DNA of 64,000 nt from an uncultured Granulosicoccaceae bacterium (GCA_938006335.1 CALLMF010000019.1:1-64000); one strand, 5' to 3'. Counted from the stretch's first letter, positions 35,165 to 45,185 are shown. The notes: a model not told the origin generated them from the sequence alone. Made by a program: numbers and translations.

Positions 35165-38082
35165 CGTTGGTTTCTCCGGGAGTTGAGCGAACCTTCTGTC
35201 AGCGCATCCTTGAAGGGGCGTTCGATATTGACCGCCACGTGGGTGTGATAGCGCAACACATCAGGCGAGGTTGGCTGACCGGGCGGAGGCTGCACCTCTT
35301 CGAACACTGGCCAGACACCGGTTTCTCCGGGGGCGGCCAGGGTAATCGCTACCTTCAGGTCATACCATGCAGCCTGACCGGTCACCGGATCAGAGTTGGT
35401 GATCGACTTGCCCTGGTCTGCTGGCAACAGTTCCGATATCAGGTGGTTCATCAGGAATCCTTCATTGGATTCCGGTGCATCCTTGGACAAGCCCCAGGTG
35501 CCTTTCTGCTTGCCAATGGCGTTCCATGTCCAGACGGTGTCAGGGTTGCAACCTTCCATCAGCTTGATCTGGCAGCGGATCTTGCCATGATGGCTTTCGA
35601 CCCACACCCACGACAGGTCCGGGATACCCATGGACACGCCGCGAGCACGGTTCATGTACAGGTAGTTCTTTGTCATGATCTGTCGCAGCCAGGCATTCTG
35701 GCTGTCCCAGGAGTGATACATGAACATCGGCCGCTGATTGACCGCGTGAAACCGGTAGGTCGAGTTGTCTACCTGCTGCTCCTCGAGCGGCACGTACCAG
35801 TCCGGCAAGGGATCAAAGTGATCGATCAGGCGCTGCCTGTCCTCCGGATCTGTCGGGCAGGGTCCATCATAGATGCCCTGCCCTGCCAGACGAAACTTCT
35901 GCAGCGTTTCAGAGTAGATTTCCATGACTATCGGGCCGTCCTCGGCATTGAAGCCGACCGACTTGGCCCACGCCAGGTAGTCGCGATTAGCAAAACGGTA
36001 GTAGCGCTGTTCGGGGGGGAGCTTGTGCTCGAAGAAGCAACCGTTATCGATGTAGCGCTGCCATTGATCGGTATTCGGAGCACCACGCATGTGCGACTCT
36101 CCATCCTCGCCGCGCCATCCGGCAAGAAATCCGATTCCCGGCGCCTTTTCCCAGCGCGTGATGAAGTCCTGGTAGCCGGTGAACTTGGCGCTGCCATCTT
36201 CCTTGACCAATGCCGGGAAGCCCAGACGCGTACCAATATCGATGAGCACTTCCTGCCAGGAGCGCACGTCGCGATCGATGTCCACGATGGGCTGGCGAAT
36301 CGCATCACAAGCCGCATGCGGCTCCGAGATCGGGCGATCCAGCATGGAGATCGTATCGAAGCGCTCGAGGTAGGTCGTGTCGGGCAAGACGAGGTCCGAG
36401 AAGTTGACCATCTCCGAGTGGAATGCATCGCTGGTGACGATGAACGGGATTCGATAGTCACCGTGTTCGTCCTTCATGCGAAGCATTTCCTGCACTTCGC
36501 CGGTATTCATGCTCGAGTTCCAGCCCATGTTGGCCATGAACAGGATCAGTGTGTCGATCTCGTAGGGATCGGCGTTCACGGCATTCGTGATCACCATGTG
36601 CATCAGTCCGTGCGCAGCTATGGGCGCCTCCCAGGAATAGGCCTTGTCGATACGCAGTGGCTTGCCATCGGCGTCGATGGCGAGATCCTCGGGGCCCATC
36701 GGAAAACCCAGCGGGGGCGACTTTAGCGGCGTGTTCGGCGCCATCTCTCGCGCGGGCTTGATGGGCGGCGCAATGTGTTTGGGGTACGGCGGCTTTGCCA
36801 GATGCGAGCCTGGAGCGTCCACCGCGCCCAACAGCATCTGCACCAGATGGATGGCCCGGCAGGACTGGAATCCGTTGGAGTGAGCGGACACACCGCGCAT
36901 GGCGTGCATGGCGACAGGTCGACCGATGAAACGCTCATGGCGCCGTCCGGTCCAGTCTGTCCACGGGGTCTCGATGGTGATGCTCTCCTTGAACGCCACC
37001 TCCGCCATCTCGAGAGCAAGCCGCTCGATGGTCACTGCCTCCACGCCACACCGCTCTGCGACAGCCGCAGGTGCATAGTCATCCGAGAGGTACTTCTCTG
37101 CGACGAGGGTCATTACCGTCTTGACGCGTACACCGTCGGCCGATTCGAACTCACCGAACAGGGACGGGCGCGCTGTATCACTGCGGGTCGCGGCATCCCA
37201 GGCGACAAGCGCGTCGCTCTCCATATCGTGAGTGAGAATCTCGCCCGCCTCGTCACGAAGCATCAAACCGTGCGAGGAGGTACCCGGTGCATCGATCACC
37301 AGCTGACTCGAATTGGTGTAGCGGATCAGGTAGTCCCAATCGAAATTCTCGGTTTTCAGCAGTACGTGCACGAAGGCCAGTGCCAACAGCCCGTCTGTGC
37401 CCGGACGGATGCCCACCCACTCATCAGCGATGGCCTGATAGCCGGTGCGCACCGGGTTGATCGCAACGAACTTCGCACCCCGGGACTTGAGTTTCTCGAG
37501 CCCGATCTTGATCGGGTTTGACGCATGGTCCTCGGCCACGCCCCACATCATGAAGTACTTGGCGTGGTCCCAATCGGGGTCGCCAAACTCCCAGAAGCTC
37601 TGGCCGGTGGTGTACAGGCCACCCGCGGCCATGTTGACCGAACAGAAACCGCCATGCGCTGCCCAGTTGATGGTGCCGAACTGTGTGGCCCAAAGTCCGG
37701 TGAGCGCCTGCATCTGGTCACGCCCGGTGAAAAACGCGAGGCGCTTGGGGTCGGTCGCGCGGATCTTGCGCAGCCGCCCGGTGAGCAGCTCCAGCGCATC
37801 CTCCCAGCTGATGGGCTCGAACTCACCAGCGCCGCGCTCGGTGCCCGCCTTGCGAATCATGGGCTGGCGAAGCTTTGCCGGGCTCTTCTGCTTCATGATG
37901 CCGGCGTTACCCTTGGCGCAGAGCACCCCCTTGTTGACCGGGTGGTCGGGGTTACCCTGGATGAAGCGGATTTCACCGCCCTCCAGGGTGACATCGATCC
38001 CGCAGCGGCAGGCACACATGTAACAAGTGGTGGATTTCACCTCCTGTTGGTCATGGTTCTCGAATTGGGGGCGCGCGGCCAT
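35161..38082 (-). CDS. soeA: Molybdopterin sulfite dehydrogenase catalytic subunit SoeA
   Basis: A 973-residue molybdenum enzyme of the DMSO reductase superfamily. The ATG at 38082 (MAARPQFENHDQ) was chosen; the frame stays open to 38574 but upstream residues are unlike the family. The N terminus holds a [4Fe-4S] site, CYMCACRCGIDV...KGVLCAKG. There is no twin-arginine signal, which sets it apart from DmsA or PhsA and fits cytoplasmic SoeA, whose length (about 970) it matches. It should oxidise sulfite to sulfate and feed electrons through SoeB and SoeC to quinone. A thiosulfate or polysulfide reductase is the main alternative. Confidence 0.8.
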   Translation of the reverse strand: MAARPQFENHDQQEVKSTTCYMCACRCGIDVTLEGGEIRFIQGNPDHPVNKGVLCAKGNAGIMKQKSPAKLRQPMIRKAGTERGAGEFEPISWEDALELLTGRLRKIRATDPKRLAFFTGRDQMQALTGLWATQFGTINWAAHGGFCSVNMAAGGLYTTGQSFWEFGDPDWDHAKYFMMWGVAEDHASNPIKIGLEKLKSRGAKFVAINPVRTGYQAIADEWVGIRPGTDGLLALAFVHVLLKTENFDWDYLIRYTNSSQLVIDAPGTSSHGLMLRDEAGEILTHDMESDALVAWDAATRSDTARPSLFGEFESADGVRVKTVMTLVAEKYLSDDYAPAAVAERCGVEAVTIERLALEMAEVAFKESITIETPWTDWTGRRHERFIGRPVAMHAMRGVSAHSNGFQSCRAIHLVQMLLGAVDAPGSHLAKPPYPKHIAPPIKPAREMAPNTPLKSPPLGFPMGPEDLAIDADGKPLRIDKAYSWEAPIAAHGLMHMVITNAVNADPYEIDTLILFMANMGWNSSMNTGEVQEMLRMKDEHGDYRIPFIVTSDAFHSEMVNFSDLVLPDTTYLERFDTISMLDRPISEPHAACDAIRQPIVDIDRDVRSWQEVLIDIGTRLGFPALVKEDGSAKFTGYQDFITRWEKAPGIGFLAGWRGEDGESHMRGAPNTDQWQRYIDNGCFFEHKLPPEQRYYRFANRDYLAWAKSVGFNAEDGPIVMEIYSETLQKFRLAGQGIYDGPCPTDPEDRQRLIDHFDPLPDWYVPLEEQQVDNSTYRFHAVNQRPMFMYHSWDSQNAWLRQIMTKNYLYMNRARGVSMGIPDLSWVWVESHHGKIRCQIKLMEGCNPDTVWTWNAIGKQKGTWGLSKDAPESNEGFLMNHLISELLPADQGKSITNSDPVTGQAAWYDLKVAITLAAPGETGVWPVFEEVQPPPGQPTSPDVLRYHTHVAVNIERPFKDALTEGSLNSRRNQR

Positions 38083-38229
38083 GGCATTCTGGAAGGGTTG
38101 TCTGACCGCACAGCATCGGGGTCTCGCGACATAACCGCCAACGGTTTTTTCTTTTCGGCCGATAAGCACGGTATCGTGCGTTGCGCCAGCCTCGATGGTG
38201 CGCCAATTTCCTGACTTGATCCGCCCGAT

Positions 38230-39180
38230 ATGCCCCACAACTGCATCACACTGATCGGCGGTACCGGCTTCGTTGGTACCGAACTCGTTGTTCGTCTTGC
38301 CGAACGCTACGCCGAGGTACGCGTGCTGACCCGCCGCGCCCGTCGCAGAGCCGACTTCCGTATCCTGCCCAACGTGCGTCAGATCGAGTGTGATGCGCAC
38401 GAGCCGACGGCTCTGGCCAATGCCATCGCCGGCTCGGACGCCGTCATCAATCTGGTCGGCATCCTCAACGAATCGGGCTCCGGCAGCAACACAAGCTTTG
38501 GCGGGGCGCACGAAACACTGACCGAAAAGGTCGTGACCGCCTGCCAGAGCACGGGCGTGTCTCGCTATCTGCACATGTCATCGCTCAACGCAGACGCCGA
38601 AAACGGCGGAAGCGAGTACCTCAAGAGCAAGGGCCGCGCGGAGTCACATGTCCGCGCATCCGGTGCTGGCCTGTCCTGGACGATATTCCAGCCGTCCATC
38701 ATCTTCGGGAAGAAGGATGCCTTCTTCAACCGCTTTGCAGGCCTTCTGCGTTCGGTCCCCTGGGTGTTCCCCCTCGCCGTGCCGGATGCTCGCATGGCGC
38801 CCGTGTGGGTCGGGGATGTGTGCCGGGTGATGATCGACTCCATCGATGATCCGGGCGCCAAAGGCAGTACCTACTGCCTCTGCGGTCCGCAGGATTTCAG
38901 CCTGCGGGAGCTTGTGGAATACACCGCCAACACCGCTGGGCTCAGACGTCACGTCATCGGTCTGCCCGACTGGGCAGCGCGCATGCAGGCGGCCGTGCTT
39001 GGCCGCGTACCTGGCAAGCCCTTCAGCCACGACAACTACCTGTCACTGCAGACCGACAGCATTTGCAGGGAAGACTGTCCGCGACAACCCACCTCGCTCG
39101 ATGCCATCGTGCCGCGCTACCTTGGTGGTGAGGACTGGACCGGACAACTTCAGGACCGTCGCACCCTGGCGCGACGCTGA
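38230..39180 (+). CDS. NAD(P)-binding protein, complex I NDUFA9-like
   Basis: A 316-residue atypical short-chain dehydrogenase. The Rossmann start LIGGTGFVGTELVVRL binds the nucleotide; SDAVINLVGIL and YLHMSSLNA follow the NDUFA9/YbjT pattern. The usual catalytic YxxxK is represented by YLKSKGRAE. These proteins are often annotated as complex I NDUFA9 subunit family, but in bacteria the role is undefined. The gene diverges from soeA with a 147-base gap and converges on the lipoprotein peptidase gene. Confidence 0.82.
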   Translation: MPHNCITLIGGTGFVGTELVVRLAERYAEVRVLTRRARRRADFRILPNVRQIECDAHEPTALANAIAGSDAVINLVGILNESGSGSNTSFGGAHETLTEKVVTACQSTGVSRYLHMSSLNADAENGGSEYLKSKGRAESHVRASGAGLSWTIFQPSIIFGKKDAFFNRFAGLLRSVPWVFPLAVPDARMAPVWVGDVCRVMIDSIDDPGAKGSTYCLCGPQDFSLRELVEYTANTAGLRRHVIGLPDWAARMQAAVLGRVPGKPFSHDNYLSLQTDSICREDCPRQPTSLDAIVPRYLGGEDWTGQLQDRRTLARR

Positions 39181-39210
39181 TACCGCCAGCGACTCAGCGT
39201 CCGGTACTGG

Positions 39211-40281
39211 TCAGCTTTCCTGAGCCCGCACCACCAAGGCGTCCATCTGTTCCCGTCGCGCCGCGTGCTCAAGCGCACCGATCTCCGCGGCTTTCGCATG
39301 GAAGGCCGCGATGTCCTGCCCGACCTCGTCGAACAGCGCGGCAAAAGCCGGGATGTAGCGCCGATAGGTAGAGACCGATACCAGACGCGCGTTGTTCAGT
39401 TCACGACGAAACCATCCGTCGTAGCCCGAGTAGCCATTCCATTTGATCTTCAGCTCCTCGTAGTTCGCGCGCATCTGTTCGAAAGCCGCCTTCTTGCCAG
39501 CGCGTTTGGCCGCGTCGTCGAGATCAGAGGCGTACACCTCTTCCAGTGAGCGACGGGTCACAGCGAGTAACGCCACGAAGTCTTCCCCACGCTCGAGGGA
39601 CGCCCGATAGCCGGCAATCCTTGATGCCTCATCGCGAGACTGCAGCCACAGGCGCACGCCCTCTTGTTCGACAAAGCTTGCATACGCCTCGTTGAAATCA
39701 CTGTCGTTTTCGACGTACAGGAGTTGATGTGCCATTTCATGGAACAGTGTGCCGACATAGCGGATGTCCGAGCCACGCAGCATGGTGTCCAGAATCGGAT
39801 CATCGAACCAGCCAAGCGTCGAATACGCTGATGCACCACCGATGGTCACGTCGTAACCATCACGCCGAAAGTCGTCCGCGTACTCCAGCGCATCGGCCTC
39901 GGCAAAATAACCGCGGTAGTTCACGCAGCCGGCAATCGGAAAGCACCAGGTGTAGGGACGTAGCGAGAACTCCTCTGCCGCCACGACGTTCCAGGTAATG
40001 GCCTGGCGCCCGGTTTCAACGTAGGTGCTGTAGCTATCGGTATCGGGAAGCTGCAACACCTCGACGGCAAACCCGCGAGCTTGCCCGAGGGTTTCAAGCT
40101 GTGTGCGCAACACCGGATCGAGCGACTCGTCTGCCAGCAGCTCCGCGACGGGTTGCCGTGCGCGCATCAGCTTCAGATGCCCGCCCGCAGCCTGGGCGTA
40201 ATAGCCGATATTGGCGCACCCGCTCACGGTAGCAACAACGGTACCGAGCAGCACGACAGCCACTACCGAAATTGCTCTCAT
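39211..40281 (-). CDS. Putative aminopeptidase lipoprotein (PF10023-like)
   Basis: A 356-residue protein. Starting at the ATG at 40281 gives a lipoprotein signal with VSGC as lipobox (Cys about residue 22). The metal motif HEMAHQ followed by NEAYASFVEQEG resembles a zinc peptidase HExxH plus downstream Glu. The sequence matches the predicted-aminopeptidase family (COG4324) in general layout: GYFAEADA, STLGWFDDPIL and the WNGYSGYDGWF segment. It is probably periplasmic and membrane-bound. It is divergent from cca by 49 bases. Peptidase activity is inferred, not shown. Confidence 0.8.
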   Translation of the reverse strand: MRAISVVAVVLLGTVVATVSGCANIGYYAQAAGGHLKLMRARQPVAELLADESLDPVLRTQLETLGQARGFAVEVLQLPDTDSYSTYVETGRQAITWNVVAAEEFSLRPYTWCFPIAGCVNYRGYFAEADALEYADDFRRDGYDVTIGGASAYSTLGWFDDPILDTMLRGSDIRYVGTLFHEMAHQLLYVENDSDFNEAYASFVEQEGVRLWLQSRDEASRIAGYRASLERGEDFVALLAVTRRSLEEVYASDLDDAAKRAGKKAAFEQMRANYEELKIKWNGYSGYDGWFRRELNNARLVSVSTYRRYIPAFAALFDEVGQDIAAFHAKAAEIGALEHAARREQMDALVVRAQES

Positions 40282-40330
40282 CAGTGCATCAGACTCAGGC
40301 TTTCTGGCAGATGGAGTGTAGCATCGCCCC

Positions 40331-41548
40331 ATGCAAACCTATCTCGTAGGCGGCGCCGTACGCGACGCCCTGCTCGGACTCGATGTCGCCGACCGCGACT
40401 GGGTAGTGGTGGGCGCAACCCCTGAAATCATGACGTCCAGCGGCTTCCGCGCAGTAGGCAAGGACTTCCCTGTATTCCTGCATCCCGATACACACGAGGA
40501 ATACGCGCTAGCAAGGACAGAACGCAAGTCTGGCACCGGATACACGGGCTTCAGCTTCAACACCTCTGCCGACGTCACTCTGGAGCAGGATCTGTCGCGA
40601 CGCGACATCACCATCAACGCGATCGCTCAGGACAAGAAGGGCGACCTGATAGACCCTTACGGCGGCAGGGAGGACCTCGAGGCGCGAGTACTACGCCACG
40701 TGTCACCGGCCTTTGTCGAAGACCCGGTACGGGTTCTGCGAGTGGCACGCTTCATGGCGCGCTTCGCCCCACTGGGCTTTGCCGTCGCCCCCGAAACCAT
40801 GGGGCTGATGCGCGCCGTGGTGACCTCTGGCGAGGTAGACCACCTGGTCGCAGAGCGGGTCTGGCAGGAGCTCGAAGGGGCACTTGCCGCGCAATCGCCA
40901 CGTCACTTCGTGACGACGCTACGCGAGTGCGGTGCACTGGCACGCGTGCTGCCGGAAATCGATGCCGTGTTCGGCGTCCCACAACCCGAGCAGCACCACC
41001 CGGAGATCGACACCGGCGAACACTCGCTGCAGGTTCTCGAGCAAGCGTGCCGGATGAGCACTGGCCCGGACACACGATTCGCGGCGCTGTGTCATGACCT
41101 TGGCAAGGGCACCACGCCTGCAGATGAGTGGCCGTCTCACCACGGGCACGAGCAACGCGGCGCTGACCTGCTGGACACGATGACCCAGCGTCTTCGGGTA
41201 CCAAAGCGCACACGAGATCTCGCCATCCTGAGCGCACGCTGGCACACGCATGTGCATCGGGTCGAGGAGTTGCGCACGGCGACCTTGGCAAAGCTACTGC
41301 AAGCACTCGACCCGGCACGACGGCCCGAACGCTTCGAGGCCTTTCTGACAGTGTGCGAGGCCGACGCAAGGGGGCGCTCTGGTCTGCAAGACAGTGCGTA
41401 CCCGCAAGCGGACCTGATGCGCAAGGCAGCGGCTGCCTGGCAGGGAGTCGACGCCGCCGCTATCGTTGCCAGCGTCAGCGACAAGATGAAAATTCCGGAC
41501 GCTGTTCGTGAGGCTCGATTCAGCGCACTACGTAAGGCACGTGGATAA
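40331..41548 (+). CDS. cca: CCA-adding enzyme (tRNA nucleotidyltransferase)
   Basis: A 405-residue class II nucleotidyltransferase. MQTYLVGGAVRDALLGL starts the head; the catalytic carboxylates are in DVADRDWVVVG (DxD); RRDITINAIAQD and DPVRVLRVARFMARF form the nucleotide-selecting region. A C-terminal HD domain (CHDLGKGTTP) is present, as in the gammaproteobacterial enzyme with phosphatase or phosphodiesterase activity. It adds or repairs the 3' CCA of tRNA in the cytoplasm. It is monocistronic. Confidence 0.95.
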   Translation: MQTYLVGGAVRDALLGLDVADRDWVVVGATPEIMTSSGFRAVGKDFPVFLHPDTHEEYALARTERKSGTGYTGFSFNTSADVTLEQDLSRRDITINAIAQDKKGDLIDPYGGREDLEARVLRHVSPAFVEDPVRVLRVARFMARFAPLGFAVAPETMGLMRAVVTSGEVDHLVAERVWQELEGALAAQSPRHFVTTLRECGALARVLPEIDAVFGVPQPEQHHPEIDTGEHSLQVLEQACRMSTGPDTRFAALCHDLGKGTTPADEWPSHHGHEQRGADLLDTMTQRLRVPKRTRDLAILSARWHTHVHRVEELRTATLAKLLQALDPARRPERFEAFLTVCEADARGRSGLQDSAYPQADLMRKAAAAWQGVDAAAIVASVSDKMKIPDAVREARFSALRKARG

Positions 41549-41720
41549 CTGAGGTCAGCTCGCCCATCTCAACGGCAGGGCTGACCGCTCGTCGTTCTCA
41601 TGAGCTGAATCACGAGCTTCGTCTTTGACTGCCAGCTTGCACGCGTACATTGTTGACATCTGCAACGCGCACCCCTTGAGAAGTGCGTGCCCGCTTAAAA
41701 TACTACAACTCAGACACCCT

Positions 41721-42494
41721 ATGAAAAAGCTCGATGGCAAGGTCGCTCTGATCACCGGGGCGGCACGCGGAATAGGACGCGCATTCGCCGACGCCTACGT
41801 CACAGAAGGCGCACGTGTTGCAATTGCTGACATCAACCTCGACGGTGCAGAACAGGCAGCTAGCGCGATTGGCCGCGGCGCGTTTGCCATCGAGATGGAC
41901 GTCACCGACCAGGCGAGTATCGAGCAGGGCTTTGACACAGTAGCCCGCGAGGCGGGCCAGCTCGATATCGTCATCAACAATGCGGCACTGTTTGATGCCG
42001 CGCCGATCGTGGACATCACCCGTGAGTCCTTCGACCGCCTGTTCAACGTGAATGTCGCCGGCACTCTGTTCACGTTGCAGGCGGCAGCGAAACACATGAT
42101 CGCGCAAGGTACGGGCGGTAAAATCATCAACATGGCGAGCCAGGCGGGCCGTCGCGGCGAGCCCTTGGTGGCTGTCTACTGCGCCACCAAGGCTGCCGTC
42201 ATCAGCCTCACACAGTCCGCCGGCCTGGATCTGATCAAGCACGGTATCAACGTCAACGCGATCTCCCCTGGTGTCGTGGACGGCGAACACTGGGATCACG
42301 TGGATTCGCTGTTTGCCCACTACGAAAAGTTGCAGCCTGGGCAGAAAAAGGCGCAGGTCGGCGCTGGCGTGCCTTTCGGGCGAATGGGTCAGGCCGAAGA
42401 CCTGACCGGCATGGCGGTGTTTCTGGCCAGCTCGGATGCTGACTATGTAGTCGCCCAGACCTACAACGTCGATGGCGGCCAGTGGATGAGCTAA
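41721..42494 (+). CDS. smoS: Sorbitol dehydrogenase-like short-chain dehydrogenase (SmoS type)
   Basis: A 257-residue classical SDR. TGAARGIG is the NAD-binding loop, NNAALF the structural motif, and S-Y-K are in INMASQAG and YCATKAAV. The ATG at 41721 gives the expected start MKKLDGKVALITG. The sequence follows the rhodobacterial sorbitol/galactitol dehydrogenase SmoS closely, including VVDGEHWDHVDS and the end YNVDGGQWMS. It would oxidise a hexitol to the ketose. The sugar ABC system and FGGY kinase about 30 kb away are possible partners; the next gene, a DAO-GcvT fusion, is not obviously related. Confidence 0.82.
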   Translation: MKKLDGKVALITGAARGIGRAFADAYVTEGARVAIADINLDGAEQAASAIGRGAFAIEMDVTDQASIEQGFDTVAREAGQLDIVINNAALFDAAPIVDITRESFDRLFNVNVAGTLFTLQAAAKHMIAQGTGGKIINMASQAGRRGEPLVAVYCATKAAVISLTQSAGLDLIKHGINVNAISPGVVDGEHWDHVDSLFAHYEKLQPGQKKAQVGAGVPFGRMGQAEDLTGMAVFLASSDADYVVAQTYNVDGGQWMS

Positions 42495-42617
42495 GCCGAT
42501 ATCTCGCGTCGTAAGAAGGAATGAAGACGCCGCGCCTGCACCTGTTCGTGAGGCACACGGCACAACCGCTCCGATAGAGTGAGCTTCCTTATCTCTGGAC
42601 AACAGGTCTGATCGTCC

Positions 42618-45185
42618 ATGGCAGTTTTTCCCTCCTCAGCGCGGGTCGTGATCATCGGTCAGGGCGGCATTGTCGGCGCGTCGGTGGCGCATCACCTGAT
42701 CGAGCGTGGCTGGGACGATATCGTCGGCATCGACATGTCGGCCATCCCCACCGATGTCGGCTCTACCGCGCATGCGTCGGATTTCTGCTATGCCACCGCG
42801 CACGACCAGATGACCTGCGACACCACCCGCTACAGCATCGATTTTTTCGAGAAACGCGGACGTTATGCCAAGGTAGGCGGACTGGAGGTCGCGCGTGTCG
42901 GTGATGACGAACGCATGGGCGAACTGCAACGCAAGGTAGCCTCGGGCAAGGCCTTTGGCACCCGCGCTTGCATGATCAGCGCCGAGGAAGCCGCCGAGAA
43001 GATGCCGCTTCTGGAACAGGACGCGATCCAGGGCGCGCTGTGGGACCCGGACGCAGGTCTCGTAATACCGCGCTCGCAAGTCGTTACCGGCGAGATGGTC
43101 GAGGAAGCCGAGAAAACCGGCAAGCTGGTCACCTTCGCCAATACACCGGCAACCGGGTTGAAGATCGAGAACGGTCGCATCGTCGGCGTCGACACGCCGC
43201 GCGGACACATCGCGGCTGAACACGTCGTGGTCTGCGCCGGCCTCTGGGGCCGACTCATCGCCGAGATGGCGGGCGAAGATCTGCCGGTCATGCCGGTCGA
43301 TCACCCCTTGCTGTGGTTTGGCCCCTACAAGGAGTTTGCCGGCACCGGCAAGGACATTGGCTATCCCTTGCTGCGGGACCAGGGCAATTCGGCGTACCTG
43401 CGTGATACGGGTGACCCGACAACCTCGGAAGGCGGCATGATCGAATGGGGCTACTACGAAGAGTCCGAGCCGCGCATGTGTCATCCACGGGATCTGCAGA
43501 ACAAGGAAGAGGCCCGCTTGTCCCCGTCGCAGCGCGATCTCGAGATGGAGCAGATCATGGAGCCGCTGGAGCGCGCCATGGAGCTCACACCCATCCTCGG
43601 AGAGCTCGGTTACGACGAGAAGCGCTCGTTCAATGGACTACTGCAAGTCACGGCCGATGGCGGCCCCTCGGTCGGCGAATCAGCGAACGTGCGCGGACTG
43701 TGGTACGCCGTTTCCGTATGGGTAAAGGACGGGCCCGGTACCGGCAAGTTGATTGCGGACTGGATGACCGACGGACGCACGCGCCTGGATCATCATGGCG
43801 TGGACGTCACGCGCTATTACCCCTTCCAGCAGCAGGAGCAATACATTCATGATCGCTGCTATGAGACCGCCTTCAAGATCTACAACCCCGCAGTCCATTC
43901 ACGCGAGCCGTACAGCAAGGGACGTGGTTTGCGCCGCAGCCCCTTCTACGAGAGAGAAAAAACCCTCGGCGCCTACTTCATGGAAGCGGCCGGCTGGGAG
44001 CGTGCTCACGGCTACGCCAGCAACGAGCATCTGCTCGAGAAGTTCGGCGACCGTGTGCCGGTACGCGAAGCCGAATGGGACAATCGCCACTTCTGGCGTG
44101 TGTCCAATGCAGAGCACCTGCAACTCTCCGAAGACATCGGCATGGTCAATCTGTCGCACTTCGCGATCTATGACGTCAAGGGCCCGGACGCAGAAACCCT
44201 GATGGAATACGCCTGTGTGGCCAAGGTGGGTGGCGACACGGCCATTGGCCGAGGTGTGTACACACACTTCCTGGATCACGCCGCCGGAGTGCGTGCCGAT
44301 CTGACCGTCATCCGTCTCGCTGAAGACCACTTCCGCATCATCGACGGCGGCGCGTCGGGCAATCGTGATTTCATCTGGCTCAAGCGCATGAGTGAAGACC
44401 GCGGTTGGACCCGACTGACCATCAGCGATCGCACCACCGACTTTGCCTGCATCGGTGTCTGGGGTCCGAACGCTCGCACCACCTTGCAGCGTGTCGTCAG
44501 CGACGCCGATGCCTTGACTCAGGAGAATTTCCCCTTTGCAGCGGTTCGCACGATCGAGATTGCCGGCGTAAAGGTCAGCGCGTTTCGCATCTCCTACGTC
44601 GGCGAACAAGGCTGGGAACTGCACTTTGACTACAACGACGGACTTGCGGTGTGGGACGCCCTCGCCGCTGAAGGCGTTACTCCCATCGGCATCGAGACCT
44701 ACGCCAACAGCCGGCGTCTGGAAAAGAGCCTGCGGCTACAAAACGCGGATCTGCTGACCGAGTACAACCTGGTCGAGGCAGACCTTGCGCGCAAGAAGGT
44801 CAAGGCGGCGGATTTTCATGGCAAGGAGGCCTACCTTGCCGTTCGTGATCGAGAGCATCAAAGCGCGTATCTCTGCACCTTGACGATGACGGACAACATC
44901 GACTCGAACGGTGTAGCGCGCTATCCGGTAGACACCAGCCCGATCATCGATCCGGCAACGGGCAAGACCCTGATCGATGATCAAGGTCGACGCTCGTACA
45001 CCACCAGCATCGTGTACGGCCCGAGCGTGGGTCACAACATTGCACTGGCCTATCTGCCGCGAGAGTACTGCGAGCTTGGACGCGAGCTCCAGATCGAATA
45101 CTTTGGCGATACCTATCCGGTACGTGTTGACGGTGTGGGTTATGCGCCGCTGTACGATCCGGACAATGTGAAGCCGCGTTCCTGA
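42618..45185 (+). CDS. FAD-dependent oxidoreductase fused to GcvT domain (dimethylglycine dehydrogenase-like)
   Basis: An 855-residue two-part enzyme. Residues about 8-400 form a DAO-type flavoprotein with VVIIGQGGIVGASVAHHL as the FAD loop. A linker of FAO_M type precedes a tetrahydrofolate-dependent GcvT domain (about 455-740) and a GCV_T C-terminal barrel (about 760-850). The order matches sarcosine and dimethylglycine dehydrogenases and related demethylases, which pass formaldehyde to tetrahydrofolate. The substrate may be an N-methylated compound from betaine or other osmolyte breakdown. The gene is 123 bases after the SmoS-like gene; no glycine riboswitch was seen upstream. Confidence 0.83.
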   Translation: MAVFPSSARVVIIGQGGIVGASVAHHLIERGWDDIVGIDMSAIPTDVGSTAHASDFCYATAHDQMTCDTTRYSIDFFEKRGRYAKVGGLEVARVGDDERMGELQRKVASGKAFGTRACMISAEEAAEKMPLLEQDAIQGALWDPDAGLVIPRSQVVTGEMVEEAEKTGKLVTFANTPATGLKIENGRIVGVDTPRGHIAAEHVVVCAGLWGRLIAEMAGEDLPVMPVDHPLLWFGPYKEFAGTGKDIGYPLLRDQGNSAYLRDTGDPTTSEGGMIEWGYYEESEPRMCHPRDLQNKEEARLSPSQRDLEMEQIMEPLERAMELTPILGELGYDEKRSFNGLLQVTADGGPSVGESANVRGLWYAVSVWVKDGPGTGKLIADWMTDGRTRLDHHGVDVTRYYPFQQQEQYIHDRCYETAFKIYNPAVHSREPYSKGRGLRRSPFYEREKTLGAYFMEAAGWERAHGYASNEHLLEKFGDRVPVREAEWDNRHFWRVSNAEHLQLSEDIGMVNLSHFAIYDVKGPDAETLMEYACVAKVGGDTAIGRGVYTHFLDHAAGVRADLTVIRLAEDHFRIIDGGASGNRDFIWLKRMSEDRGWTRLTISDRTTDFACIGVWGPNARTTLQRVVSDADALTQENFPFAAVRTIEIAGVKVSAFRISYVGEQGWELHFDYNDGLAVWDALAAEGVTPIGIETYANSRRLEKSLRLQNADLLTEYNLVEADLARKKVKAADFHGKEAYLAVRDREHQSAYLCTLTMTDNIDSNGVARYPVDTSPIIDPATGKTLIDDQGRRSYTTSIVYGPSVGHNIALAYLPREYCELGRELQIEYFGDTYPVRVDGVGYAPLYDPDNVKPRS

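Noticed and set aside
38136-38158. AACCG-CCAA-CGGTT followed by T-rich tract as a terminator
   Set aside because: The stem is only five pairs and lies in a divergent promoter region where no transcript should end on the plus strand.
38083-38574. N-terminal extension of soeA to 38574
   Set aside because: It overlaps the start of the divergent NDUFA9-like gene and has no resemblance to molybdopterin enzymes or Tat signals.
42495-42617. Glycine riboswitch before the DAO-GcvT gene
   Set aside because: No paired aptamer helices or conserved cores could be recognised in the 123 bases.
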